Assembly: GCA_046349875.1 (NCBI GenBank)
Contig: JAXMBN010000006.1
Coordinates: 124,001 to 188,000, forward strand
Length of the DNA: 64,000 nucleotides
DNA from: JAXMBN01 sp046349875
GTDB taxonomy: Bacteria > Planctomycetota > Planctomycetia > Pirellulales > Pirellulaceae
Reading direction: 5' to 3'
Of this stretch, positions 17,243 through 27,624 are shown piece by piece. Made by a program: the position numbers and the translations under genes. Every line of letters begins with the position of its first letter. The stretch's first letter is position 1. The notes under the pieces are model-generated. The model was not told where the DNA came from. It worked only from the letters and a program-made list of their open reading frames with translations, and did no database searches.

Positions 17243-18724
17243 ATGCAACATCCCAATCAACTCTATGCACACTTGCAGCGGCGAGCATTTCTTCAAGAAG
17301 GAAGCCTTGGATTAGGAGCTGCGGCACTCTCTGTTCTCGCATCGTCATCGGCAAGTCGCGCGATGGTGCAGGCAAGTGAAAACGGACTCAGCCTCAAAGA
17401 GAACGGATTGCCCGGTTTGCCTCATCATCTTGGCAAAGCGAAACGAATCATTTACCTCTTTCAGAATGGTGGACCGACGCACGTCGATCTCTTCGATTGG
17501 AAGCCCATGATTCAATCGATGCACGGAAAACCCATTCCGGCAGAGATCGTCGGTGGGCGGCGTTTCAGTACGATGACCGGAGACGCCAACAACAAATTGA
17601 TGCTCGCGCCCGTCGAGCCCTTTGCGCAGTACGGCCAAAGTGGAGCTTGGGTGAGTCGCTTCATGCCTCATACAAGCCAAATCGTGGACGACCTCTGCTT
17701 CGTCAAGAGCATGACCACCGATGCGGTGAATCATGCGCCAGCGATCTCGCTCTTGTTGAGCGGAGCACAGATTCCCGGACGTCCAACGATGGGAGCTTGG
17801 TTACAGTATGGGTTGGGAAGCGAGACAGAAAACCTGCCCGCATTCGTCGTGATGACGAGCGTGAGTAAGAATACGACATGCGGTCAGATTTTTTATGACT
17901 TTTATTGGGGAAGTGGTTTTCTACCTTCGCGTTATCAAGGAGTAAAGTTTCGAAGCAGCGGCGATCCCGTTCTATATCTTTCGAATCCTAAGGGAATGCC
18001 GACCGAGTTGCGACGAAAATGGCTCGATGAAATCGCATCACTCAACACGATGCACGCGGAACAGGTTCAGGATCCGGAAATCGACACGCGTGTCGCATCG
18101 TATGAAATGGCCTATCGTATGCAGTCCAGTGTTCCGGAACTGACAGACCTGACGAAGGAGTCCCAAGAAACGCTCGATCTTTACGGGCCTCAGGTCAAGG
18201 AACCAGGAACATTCGCCCACAATTGTTTGATGGCTCGACGGTTGATCGAACGAGGCGTTCGATTCGTACAGGTCATGCATGCCGGTTGGGATCAGCACAA
18301 TAGCCTTACCACCGAACTCTATACGCAATGCAAGGACACCGACCAGCCAAGCGCCGGGCTTGTAATGGATCTCAAACGGCGTGGATTGTTAGAGGATACG
18401 TTGGTCGTATGGGGAGGCGAGTTTGGTCGAACTCCTTTTATTCAAGGAGACATCAACAATCGACCACGATGGGGACGCGATCATCATCCCTATGCGTTTT
18501 CTATCTGGATGGCGGGAGGCGGAATTCGAAGTGGTTTTACTTATGGAGCCTCGGATGATCTTGGGTTCACTGCCATCGAAAACCCGGTTCATGTTCATGA
18601 TCTTCAGGCAACGATTCTGCATCTATTGGGTATCGATCACGAGCGTTTGACTTATCGATTCCAAGGTCGCGATTTCAGGCTTACCGATATTCATGGCCAT
18701 GTCGTGAAGGAACTGTTTGCCTAG
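17243..18724 (+). CDS. DUF1501 family (sulfatase-like) protein
   Basis: The 493-aa protein starts with an RRAFLQEG twin-arginine-like motif (residues 14-21) and a hydrophobic stretch, indicating Tat export. The body is the alkaline-phosphatase-like DUF1501 fold: IIYLFQNGGPTHVDLFDWKP near 62-81, CFVKSMTTDAVNHAPA, LMARRLIERGVRFVQVMH and the C-terminal LVVWGGEFGRTPF...GRDHHPYAFSIWMAGGGI. The reaction is unknown. It follows the PSCyt1-DUF1549-DUF1553 gene after 6 nt, so they form a two-gene operon. This pairing is a hallmark of planctomycete genomes. Confidence 0.92.
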   Translation: MQHPNQLYAHLQRRAFLQEGSLGLGAAALSVLASSSASRAMVQASENGLSLKENGLPGLPHHLGKAKRIIYLFQNGGPTHVDLFDWKPMIQSMHGKPIPAEIVGGRRFSTMTGDANNKLMLAPVEPFAQYGQSGAWVSRFMPHTSQIVDDLCFVKSMTTDAVNHAPAISLLLSGAQIPGRPTMGAWLQYGLGSETENLPAFVVMTSVSKNTTCGQIFYDFYWGSGFLPSRYQGVKFRSSGDPVLYLSNPKGMPTELRRKWLDEIASLNTMHAEQVQDPEIDTRVASYEMAYRMQSSVPELTDLTKESQETLDLYGPQVKEPGTFAHNCLMARRLIERGVRFVQVMHAGWDQHNSLTTELYTQCKDTDQPSAGLVMDLKRRGLLEDTLVVWGGEFGRTPFIQGDINNRPRWGRDHHPYAFSIWMAGGGIRSGFTYGASDDLGFTAIENPVHVHDLQATILHLLGIDHERLTYRFQGRDFRLTDIHGHVVKELFA

Positions 18725-19148
18725 CACCTCTTTGTCGACGCTGCTCTAGGCATGATCAAAGCTCTCTCTAGGTTCTCTATTGTGAAGGATTTCACATACT
18801 CAGATTAAGTGTTGCTAATGGCTTGGGAATTCTTGAAAAAGCTGTGCAAGATCGAGGCCTTTTCTTCGTTGACTATCTACAAACGGGTTTGGATTGGGAC
18901 TGATGATTCATCGTCGATGGAAAATAAAGTTGCCATAATCCGAACCAAGAATCCCATAGTTTGTCCGAATAACGAGCAACATTGCGATGGAAACTTCAAG
19001 AAAGATGGTCCATCACCGTCTTTCAGAAGCATCGTGAGACGTGGATTTGATAAGGGAAAAAGCTGGTTTCGGTGACTGTTCCTTATCAAACGCAAATGCA
19101 TTCAAGCTATGGAATGGCTCAATCATCATCAAGATGAGGTGAACTGAT
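18725..19148. other. Intergenic region, no supported gene
   Basis: This 424-nt stretch follows the DUF1501 gene. An 88-codon open frame at 18809-19075 has no recognisable motif or ribosome site and an untypical composition. GATGAGGTGAAC just before 19149 is the likely ribosome binding site of the next gene. I see no terminator or RNA gene. Confidence 0.5.
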
Positions 19149-19877
19149 ATGTGGAATCCAAGACGCAATTTCTTGATGGCCATGATGGCATTTATGGTGC
19201 AAGTTCCAGCGGTTTGGGGTTCGTTGGAGGCTCGCCTACCAACGACGCTCAAGTGGAATGCTGGCCCTATTGCTCTGCTTCAAACATCGAGTGTGCAACG
19301 CGAGCTCAAACTTGGTGAGCGACAACAGCAGTTCATTCGTGAGTGGCTAGCGGAAACCAATTTTCGAATTCTGCAAGATGCCATGCAACGTCAAAATGAA
19401 TTGATGGAGCTTGGGCAAGTCGAGTCGTTCGGAAATGTGATGCACCAACTTCGTATGGAACGTGCAACGCAAGCCTATCAAGAACTCGATGGCATTCTCA
19501 ATCTCGCGCAGATTCATCGATTGCAGGAAATCGACATGCAAGTCGCTGGTCTAGAAGCTTTTATGGATCGGGACATTCATCCCAAATTCAGCATTGAAGA
19601 CAAGCAACGCGAGCATCTTCGCATCATTCAACAGGTGTATCTCTCGCGACTTGCCGACCTGCGTCATCGTTACGATGTTCAATCGAGCAATGAGTTACAG
19701 GGGAAACGCAAGGAAGACTATGAACGCGATGTTCGAAAGGCGCATGATGCGGCACTCATCGCCTTCTTTCGAACATTCACAGAAGATCAGCGGCGAACCT
19801 ATTGCGAAATCTGTGGCAACGCTCTCAACGTTGGAAAGCTCCGTCGCGAACTGGAAGCAGTCATACACGGTGCATAG
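19149..19877 (+). CDS. Secreted helical protein of unknown function
   Basis: The 242-aa protein has a signal peptide (MWNPRRNFLMAMMAFMVQVPAVWG) and a long, highly charged, alpha-helical mature region. This includes QRELKLGERQQQFIREWLAE, LDGILNLAQIHRLQEIDMQ and FTEDQRRTYCEICG. The repeated pattern of a helix ending in L-x-Q-x-x-R-L-x-E is similar in style to periplasmic Spy/CpxP-like or planctomycete LTxxQ-type helical proteins, but no signature is strong enough to name it. It is preceded by GAGG and faces the phosphopantetheinyl transferase gene convergently. Confidence 0.7.
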   Translation: MWNPRRNFLMAMMAFMVQVPAVWGSLEARLPTTLKWNAGPIALLQTSSVQRELKLGERQQQFIREWLAETNFRILQDAMQRQNELMELGQVESFGNVMHQLRMERATQAYQELDGILNLAQIHRLQEIDMQVAGLEAFMDRDIHPKFSIEDKQREHLRIIQQVYLSRLADLRHRYDVQSSNELQGKRKEDYERDVRKAHDAALIAFFRTFTEDQRRTYCEICGNALNVGKLRRELEAVIHGA

Positions 19878-19914
19878 TTGGTTCGAGATTCGTAAACAAG
19901 GTCGCAACCGATCT

Positions 19915-20662
19915 TCATAGCTCGTCAAGTGAGCGTTGGTGCAAAGTAATCGAAGACGCGTGCACTGCGATGGCTCCGATATGACGAGCTCCAACTGGAA
20001 TAGAGGCAAGTCTCCAAGCCTTGGGATCAAGTATCTTCGGGAACTGTAACTTGGTTTTTTCGACAATCCATGGAGATAAGGATGCGCCGAAAGAATGAAT
20101 TCTTGCATCGGCTTGTGGACTTTTGAGATCGAGATCGACGGTGTTCGTTCCGGCGGCAATGCCGATTCCCAAGCCTTTTAATAATGCTTCTTTCGCCGTC
20201 CAGCATTCGAGAAAATAGCGGCTTTGGTTTTTAGGCGGAATCGATTGCCCATGTTTAAATTCCGCCGCAGTGAGCGCCGAGCGAGCTAATTCATTCCACG
20301 CAACGTCGCGATAGAGTTCGACGTCGATACCTACCAAGGTTGAACGGGACCACGCGATCACTGCCAGATCTTGAGTATGGCTTAAACTAAAATGAAAGCC
20401 GCTCGCTGGGCAGGGTATGTACATAGGGCCGTCCATGGCTTCGGATTTCGAAAGCGATCAGACGGGGGTCCTTATGGAGGATGGAGCCAATCACAAATCG
20501 GAGTGACGTTCGCGTTTGTTCCCAACGTTTGGCGAGTTCCATGCTTTGGAATCGATCGCGCCTGGCACGTTCTTGCGAAGTAAGCCAATTGGTTGGAAAT
20601 TCAGGGCCGTTTGGACCGAGTGGAAAGGAAAGCCATTCGATATTCTCCATTGCAGTCGCCAT
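19915..20662 (-). CDS. 4'-phosphopantetheinyl transferase, Sfp type (frameshifted)
   Basis: This enzyme moves the phosphopantetheine arm from CoA onto a carrier-protein serine. Two frames combine into about 248 aa. The N-terminal part carries WLTSQERARRDRF and LRFVIGSILHKDP. The C-terminal part carries FHFSLSHTQ, VGIDVELYRD (metal-binding Asp/Glu) and ECWTAKEALLKGLG, the two diagnostic Sfp motifs. One surplus A in the A run at 20395-20397 breaks the frame; removing it joins PSERL to HFSLSHTQ without loss. The Sfp type usually serves polyketide, non-ribosomal peptide or lysine pathways, but no such cluster lies in this window. Confidence 0.82.
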
Positions 20663-20805
20663 GATGACATCGTTTGCAGGAAGAAGCCAGCCGCTTGGGT
20701 TGCAGTGGTACTAGGCTGGTAAGGACGAGTGAGGATTGTATCCTGAAAGCAGGGCTAACAACAAATCCCGATGGTTCGTTTTATGAATTGTGCGAGAGAT
20801 CGATC

Positions 20806-21060
20806 ATGCGAGAGCTAACGAGTTCAAAGGCGATCATTGCAAAAGGGCTAATGTTCTTGGTCTTGGGATGCATGACCAGTTGTCTCCTTGGATGGTGGGC
20901 TGGGGCATGGACGATTCTGCTGTTGCACCTTATCAGCATCTGGGCATTTTGTCGTTTCTACTTCTTCGCGTTTTACGTGATCGAACACTATGTCGATCGT
21001 TCCTATCGGTTCGATGGGCTCTACGCATTTGCATGGTACCTTTGGCGGCGAAAACGCTAA
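20806..21060 (+). CDS. Small two-helix membrane protein
   Basis: The 84-aa protein has two hydrophobic helices (about residues 13-30 and 35-58) and a basic C-terminus ending WRRKR. ATG 20806 is chosen because GAGAG precedes it; the open frame extends further upstream but with a poor N-terminus. No family was recognised. It is divergent from the phosphopantetheinyl transferase gene and convergent with an oxidoreductase gene across a hairpin. Confidence 0.55.
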   Translation: MRELTSSKAIIAKGLMFLVLGCMTSCLLGWWAGAWTILLLHLISIWAFCRFYFFAFYVIEHYVDRSYRFDGLYAFAWYLWRRKR

Positions 21061-21103
21061 GGATCTTGCAACCGACCACCTTTTGCATGGGTTGATGATT
21101 CAA

Positions 21104-21134
21104 CAAAAAAGCCCATGGGGATAAACCATGGGCT
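21104..21134 (-). terminator. Terminator of the oxidoreductase gene
   Basis: A 9-bp perfect stem AGCCCATGG / CCATGGGCT with a 7-nt loop is followed on the minus strand by TTTTTT. It lies just downstream of the minus-strand oxidoreductase. Confidence 0.8.
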
Positions 21135-21160
21135 CGATTTGCAGTGATCTCCACAGCGTC

Positions 21161-22622
<1,462 letters not shown>

Positions 22623-22751
22623 AGTTTGACTCCTAGATGGACAGGCGGGGGTTGGGCCAAAGGAAGGGCGTTCAATGTATCACGTTCACCAGATGAATCC
22701 CATCCGATGCTCTTCATGGGACATCGGATGGGGTGAGATCTTTGAGCGAAT

Positions 22752-23183
22752 TTACTTTGACTTGAGTTCGAACTTGATGTCGGATGTTCCTGACTCGGGA
22801 ATCGTGAAGGTTAGCCGGAAGTGGTGAACGTCGCATACTTCTTGGGAAGCCCTTGTTTCAAGTTCACAACGGCTTCGCCTCCTTTATCTCCACCGCTTTC
22901 AACAATCGTCTTGTTGATTTCAACCTTGTACGATCCAGGAACGGGCGCCTTCTTCTTTGAAAGCTCGCATGGAGAACTTTCCATTCTTGTCGCTGTTGCC
23001 CGTTGCGTTATAGGTCCCGGAGTCTGCAATGAATACGACGGTAGCGTTCTCAACCGGTGTTCCATCGAGGGTCACAATACTGTCCGCCGTTACGGTTTTG
23101 GGAAGAACAGGGCCATTGTTGCAACCGGTTTGCGCCAATGCGACCAACACCAACAATCCCAAAACCCGCCGATTCAACTTCAT
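22752..23183 (-). CDS. Small lipoprotein, carboxypeptidase-regulatory-like fold (two frameshifts)
   Basis: The protein starts at ATG 23183 after an excellent AGGAG, with a lipoprotein signal MKLNRRVLGLLVLVALAQTGC whose Cys would be lipidated. The mature part (about 120 aa) is beta-rich: VTLDGTPVENATVVFI, GTYNATGNSDKNGKFSM, PVPGSYKVEINKT, TFTIPESGTSDIKFELKSK. This is the pattern of small planctomycete lipoproteins with a transthyretin/carboxypeptidase-regulatory fold. Two single-base errors are inferred: a surplus base near 22955 and a missing base near 22818. With both corrected, the frame runs to TAA at 22752. It lies downstream of the DUF1559 gene on the same strand; these two types often co-occur. 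Confidence 0.75.
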
Positions 23184-23218
23184 TTCATCTCCTAATGATC
23201 GCCATAATGTCATGTGTA

Positions 23219-23256
23219 AACAAAAGAGGGCTGGAGCGTTGACTCCAGCCCTCTCG
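23219..23256 (-). terminator. Terminator between DUF1559 and lipoprotein genes
   Basis: A perfect 12-bp stem AGAGGGCTGGAG / CTCCAGCCCTCT with a 6-nt loop is followed on the minus strand by TTTTG. It would end most transcripts from the upstream DUF1559 gene. Confidence 0.88.
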
Positions 23257-23277
23257 ATTTAGGTTTGTCAAAGGGAA

Positions 23278-24394
23278 TTAGTTGTCCATGGTGAAGGTCT
23301 CACCAGACTGTGCGGTTCCCATCGCACCCCAGACACCGTAAGGGTTATTTCTGCGCCGGTTGCGGCAGGAGCAACCGTAGCGGAGTTACCTGAATCGATG
23401 CTGGATGAGACAAAGCGAACGCTGCCGTCAGCCAAAACAATTTGCGAACCCCAGTGTGCTGGCTACCAGCGGAGTAGATACCGCCGAACCAGTGAGGTGG
23501 ATGGCTTCCCGTGCTGACCATGCAAGACGGCGAGTTCGGAGGAAGAATGGTGGTAACGCCCGCGAAGAACACGTTTCCAGCGTAAGCGCGATAACCGCGA
23601 GCGGTATCACCAGTGAATACCAAGCTCTGGTTGACGAAGGCCTTACCATTCCATTGAGCTTTGCAGCTCAAAGGAGAATAGGTCGTCGGATCCGAGGCGA
23701 TTAACAGAACCATACCAATCGATTGTTGAGACTCTGGTCGATTGAATTCCGCCATCGCAATGGTATTGCTTGTTCCGTCAATGATGTCCCCGATGCGTGG
23801 ATAGTTACCGCGTCCAAAAACGCCACGGTTGCGGATGACCTGCTTTTGGGAGGACAAAGCCACATCATTACGTTCTTCCGTTCCACCAACAACAACTTGA
23901 GACATCGCATAGTTGTCCCCAGCATTGAAACCATAGCTGGTCAATCCGCGTGTACGACCAGCGCTGGTTGGCTCTTGACTACCCACATCGCTTGGGCACT
24001 CCAAGAAGTTGAGGCGCGTCAAGTAGAGAGCATTGCCATTCCAAGGCTCGAGATTCAGTGTGGATAAACCTGAGTAAAGTGCTTGTTGTTCCAAGAACGG
24101 AAGCATCGAGTAAATACCCGACATGCAATATCGCTGAGCTGCACCATGGAGAGTACCGGGGTGAGCGGCTCCGGTTCCTTGTTGCATCGATGGGAATCGC
24201 TTGTAGGCCGATTCATAGTTGTGCAATGCCAGACCCAATTGCTTCAAATTGTTTTGGCAACTCATGCGGCGAGCTGCCTCGCGAGCTTGCTGAACCGCGG
24301 GAAGCAACAATCCAACCAAAATACCAATGATGGCGATGACCACCAACAATTCCACCAAGGTAAAACCTTGGCGCACGTTTCTTAGACGCTTCAT
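23278..24394 (-). CDS. DUF1559 prepilin-like protein (two frameshifts near 3' end)
   Basis: The N-terminus has the type IV prepilin/pseudopilin motif GFTLVELLVVIAIIGILVGL at residues 10-29, followed by PAVQQAREAARRMSCQNNLKQ, which defines planctomycete DUF1559 proteins. A prepilin peptidase should cleave before Phe. The expected C-terminal H-x9-DG signature appears only after correction: a missing G at 23449-23452 restores HTGGSQIVLADGSVRFVSS, and a missing C near 23343-23347 restores TPYGVWGAMG up to TAA 23278. The reconstructed length is about 372 aa, which is normal. The function is unknown; secretion-pseudopilin-like or surface roles are proposed for the family. Confidence 0.88.
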
Positions 24395-24697
24395 AAAAAG
24401 TCCCTCCGATAAGATATGAAAAGAGCAATAACTACCACAAAAGTGACCTCAAGTCCTTGAGATCCCGCCTAAGGGTATCAATGCGATTGTAACGGTTATC
24501 TCAAGGGGAATCCAATCATCATAAATTGAAATCTCAGATTTTTGTGAAAATCGTCCGAAACGGCCCATGCGGGGAATTGAATTGTAGTGAGATTTCTTGT
24601 CTGGCACCCGTCTGTATGGGTGGTGTGTTGGGCTTGGCTTATTGGATGGTTCCACTACAAGATACCTTTGTTTCTTATCGAACGCCGTGAGGTTGTT
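24395..24697. other. Intergenic region between divergent genes
   Basis: About 300 nt separate the divergent DUF1559 and M32 carboxypeptidase genes. It should hold promoters for both. The frame of the carboxypeptidase stays open back to 24587, but without a convincing earlier start. No RNA structure was recognised. Confidence 0.4.
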
Positions 24698-26203
24698 ATG
24701 CAAAAGTTCTTGGATCCGCTTCAAAAACACTTTGAACAAGTCTCGCTGCTTGCCAGCACCCAGTCGGTCTTGGAGTGGGACGAGCGAACAGGGTTGCCAG
24801 AGGGAGCCTCCGAGTACCGAGCCAATCAACTTTCTCAATTGAGTGGCATGGTTCATGAACGAAGAACGGACCCTCGAATCCGCGAATGGCTCGACGATCT
24901 CGATACTGCGACATCGCAACATGACGATAACAGTTTTGAGCGAGCTTTATGGCGAAACTGGAAACGCGACTACGATCGCGACACACAGCTTCCCGCGAAG
25001 CTGGTGCAAGCACTCACCAAAGCCATCGCTTTGGGGCAACATGCTTGGGGACGTGCCAAATCAACTCGTGACTTCGCTGCCTTTCTACCGAATCTCAAAG
25101 AGATCATTCAGCTCAAACGAGAAGAAGCGGCCATCCTCGCAAAGCCAGGTACACCGATCTACGATGCTCTTCTCGATCAATACGAAGAAGGGCTCACATC
25201 GATCCGTGCCAAGTCGATGTTTGATAGTATCAAGCAGCCCTTCATCCGACTGATTCAAGCAATACAAGGCGCAATTCAGCCTCCCGACGGAAGCTCACTT
25301 CAAGGACGATTCCCTCAGCAACAGCAGGTCCAACTGTGCCACTGGATCGCCGAGCAGATTGGTTTCGATTTTCATCGAGGGCGGCTTGATGTTACTGAAC
25401 ATCCCTTTTGTACGACTCTGGGGCCAAGAGATCATCGTATCCTAACGCGATATTTCGAAGATCATTTTGCGAGCGGATTCTTTGGAACCTTGCACGAAGC
25501 AGGGCATGGAATGTATGAGCAGGGACTTCCGACTGCGTGGTACGGGATGCCACCAGGGCAGTATGCATCGCTAGGCGTTCATGAATCGCAATCGCGACTT
25601 TGGGAGAACATGATTGGACGCAGTCGAGCCTTTTGGGAGTGGTGTTTACCCCATGTACGTCGGTTCTTCCCAACGATGGGAGATGCAGATGTTAGACGGT
25701 TTTACCGCGATATCAATCGAGTATCGCCAAGCTTGATTCGTGTGGAGGCGGATGAAGCCACGTACAATCTTCACGTTTTGATTCGCTTTGAAATCGAAGA
25801 AGCGATATTTGCCAATCAATTGGAAGCGGAAGATCTCCCGCGTGCCTGGAACGAACGCTACACCAATTACTTGGGCGTCACTCCAAGTCACGATGGCGAA
25901 GGGGTGCTACAAGATGTTCATTGGAGCGCCGGGCTCTTTGGTTATTTCCCAACCTATACGTTAGGAAACATTTATGCGGCTCAACTGATGATCGCGGCCG
26001 AAAAAGCATTGGGCTCCATCGACGCACTTGTACGCCGGGGTGAGTTTCAAGCTTTGCTCGAATGGCTTCGCACGAACATCCACGCCCATGGTCGGCGCTA
26101 TCGGCCGTCCGAGCTCGTCGAGAAAGCCACCAGTGAACCCATCCAAGCCGATCATCTCGTCAATTATTTGACGACGAAACTCAGTGACGTCTATGGCTTG
26201 TGA
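24698..26203 (+). CDS. Carboxypeptidase M32 (Taq type)
   Basis: This zinc metallocarboxypeptidase is 501 aa, the normal M32 length. The active site TLHEAGHGMYEQGLP holds HExxH at residues 266-270, and HESQSRLWENMIGRS near 295 supplies the third metal ligand Glu. Other family segments are VLEWDERTGLP near the N-terminus, HPFCTTLGPRDHRI and YTLGNIYAAQLM. There is no signal peptide, so it acts in the cytoplasm, removing C-terminal residues from peptides. ATG 24698 follows GTGAGG at suitable distance; earlier ATGs are in a poor context. The frame is intact. Confidence 0.93.
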   Translation: MQKFLDPLQKHFEQVSLLASTQSVLEWDERTGLPEGASEYRANQLSQLSGMVHERRTDPRIREWLDDLDTATSQHDDNSFERALWRNWKRDYDRDTQLPAKLVQALTKAIALGQHAWGRAKSTRDFAAFLPNLKEIIQLKREEAAILAKPGTPIYDALLDQYEEGLTSIRAKSMFDSIKQPFIRLIQAIQGAIQPPDGSSLQGRFPQQQQVQLCHWIAEQIGFDFHRGRLDVTEHPFCTTLGPRDHRILTRYFEDHFASGFFGTLHEAGHGMYEQGLPTAWYGMPPGQYASLGVHESQSRLWENMIGRSRAFWEWCLPHVRRFFPTMGDADVRRFYRDINRVSPSLIRVEADEATYNLHVLIRFEIEEAIFANQLEAEDLPRAWNERYTNYLGVTPSHDGEGVLQDVHWSAGLFGYFPTYTLGNIYAAQLMIAAEKALGSIDALVRRGEFQALLEWLRTNIHAHGRRYRPSELVEKATSEPIQADHLVNYLTTKLSDVYGL

Positions 26204-26524
26204 GAATGCGAGTGGCTAGAGTGATGCTGGTGGCAATTCTTCTATGCCTTTCAATGGATTCAACAATAGTGCCACGAAAAGCGCGAACGATACGGACGAT
26301 AGGAAGGAAATCAGGGATGGGTGAATTGCTCGGTTGAATTCAAGCGGAAGGAAGTAATGGAGTCTACGACAAAGAGCACAGAGATCACGAAGTTTGAATG
26401 AGAACGAATCGACTCGGGCAATGGCTAGGACAAGAATGCACCTAGCCAAAAATCCAATCCAAAGGGAGCGCGTAAGCTGCGATCACTTGACCTCTAGCGT
26501 CTAGAGACGAGCGACTAGCCACCC
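26204..26524. other. Intergenic region between convergent genes
   Basis: This 321-nt spacer lies between convergent M32 and sigma-factor genes. Near 26490-26520 it contains CTCTAGCGTCTAGAGACGAGCGACTAGCCA-like sequence (CTAG-rich heptads), which resembles in small scale the long 7-bp repeat after slyX. No gene is supported. Confidence 0.45.
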
Positions 26525-27442
26525 TTAGACGATACCGAGTCGTTCTTTGGGGTCTTTGAGGCCATTCTGCAACTTTGCCAGCGCTTCGGTCTCGATTTGA
26601 CGTACGCGTTCTCGCGTAAGGCCCAAAGAGGCACCTATCTCTTTGAGCGTGTGGGGAGGTGTATCGTCGAGACCGAAGCGCATTTTCAGCACCGTGGCTT
26701 CCCGCGGATCGAGAGTGGCCAGTAGCTCGAGCGCAGTCTTCATGACGTCGTGATCGAGCAACTCTTCATCGGGGCTTTTGAGTCGTTCATCCATCACCAT
26801 TTCACCCAGTGACCAACCTGCATCGGCTTGATCGCTATGCGGTGTGGCGTTGTAGACTTGGATGGCTTTTTTGATGATGGACAGTTTCTTTTTGGGAAGT
26901 CCAAGAACGCGAGCGACTTCTTCTGGCGTGGGGGACCGTCCTAGTTCTTCCGTCAACCGAGCCGAAGCACGTCGCCATTTGCTCAGCAGTTCAACCATAT
27001 ACGCTGGAATGCGTATCGTCTTTGCTGAATTGATCAGGGCGCGTTTAATCGATTGCTTGATCCAGTAACTGGCGTACGTACTGAAACGGGTGCCAACGCG
27101 TGGATCAAATCCTTCAACGGCTCGCAAGAGTCCAAGATTTCCTTCCTCAATCAGATCTTGGAGAGCCAATCCTTTGCCCACGTATCCGCGAGCAATGTTG
27201 ACGACAAGACGTAGATTGGCTCGAACCATGCGATCACGAGCTCGGACATCACCATCGGCAATGGCTCGCGCTAGTTGTTGTTCATCTTCGGCGGTCAGCA
27301 ACTTGGTCTCGTTGATCTCGCGAAGATAGGTCTCCAATGGAGATTGAGGTGACGTCCCGTCCTTGGGCGCTCGCTTGGTTAGAAGCTTGAGTTCTTCTCG
27401 AGATTCATCAAAATCATCGAGGTGCGAATCGGCAAAGGACAT
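26525..27442 (-). CDS. RNA polymerase sigma factor, sigma-70 family (RpoD/SigA-like)
   Basis: The 305-aa protein has regions 1.2 to 4.2: SPLETYLREINETKLLTAEDE (1.2), ARDRMVRANLRLVVNIAR and GLALQDLIEEGNLGLLRAVEGFD (2.1-2.2), FSTYASYWIKQSIKRALI (2.3-2.4), a region 3 helix pair, and TLKEIGASLGLTRERVRQIE (4.2). It lacks the long acidic N-terminal region 1.1 of primary sigma factors. The size fits a group 2 or short primary-like sigma. It directs promoter choice; its -10/-35 recognition residues look standard. ATG 27442 is preferred over TTG 27451. Confidence 0.93.
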   Translation of the reverse strand: MSFADSHLDDFDESREELKLLTKRAPKDGTSPQSPLETYLREINETKLLTAEDEQQLARAIADGDVRARDRMVRANLRLVVNIARGYVGKGLALQDLIEEGNLGLLRAVEGFDPRVGTRFSTYASYWIKQSIKRALINSAKTIRIPAYMVELLSKWRRASARLTEELGRSPTPEEVARVLGLPKKKLSIIKKAIQVYNATPHSDQADAGWSLGEMVMDERLKSPDEELLDHDVMKTALELLATLDPREATVLKMRFGLDDTPPHTLKEIGASLGLTRERVRQIETEALAKLQNGLKDPKERLGIV

Positions 27443-27624
27443 AACGTACAACCATCAACTAGAGGATCGAGGGAGTTTGTGGCTCTTGTAGACACAGATA
27501 TCGATCCAAAGTTGGCTGTGAATTGATAGCACTCTAAAATGTGCTGCCTATTCTGATTATTCCGATCACAGCGAGTTGATTTGCGAGAGGGGAGGTTGCG
27601 GGTTAGCCAAGAGGTAGGGTGGGT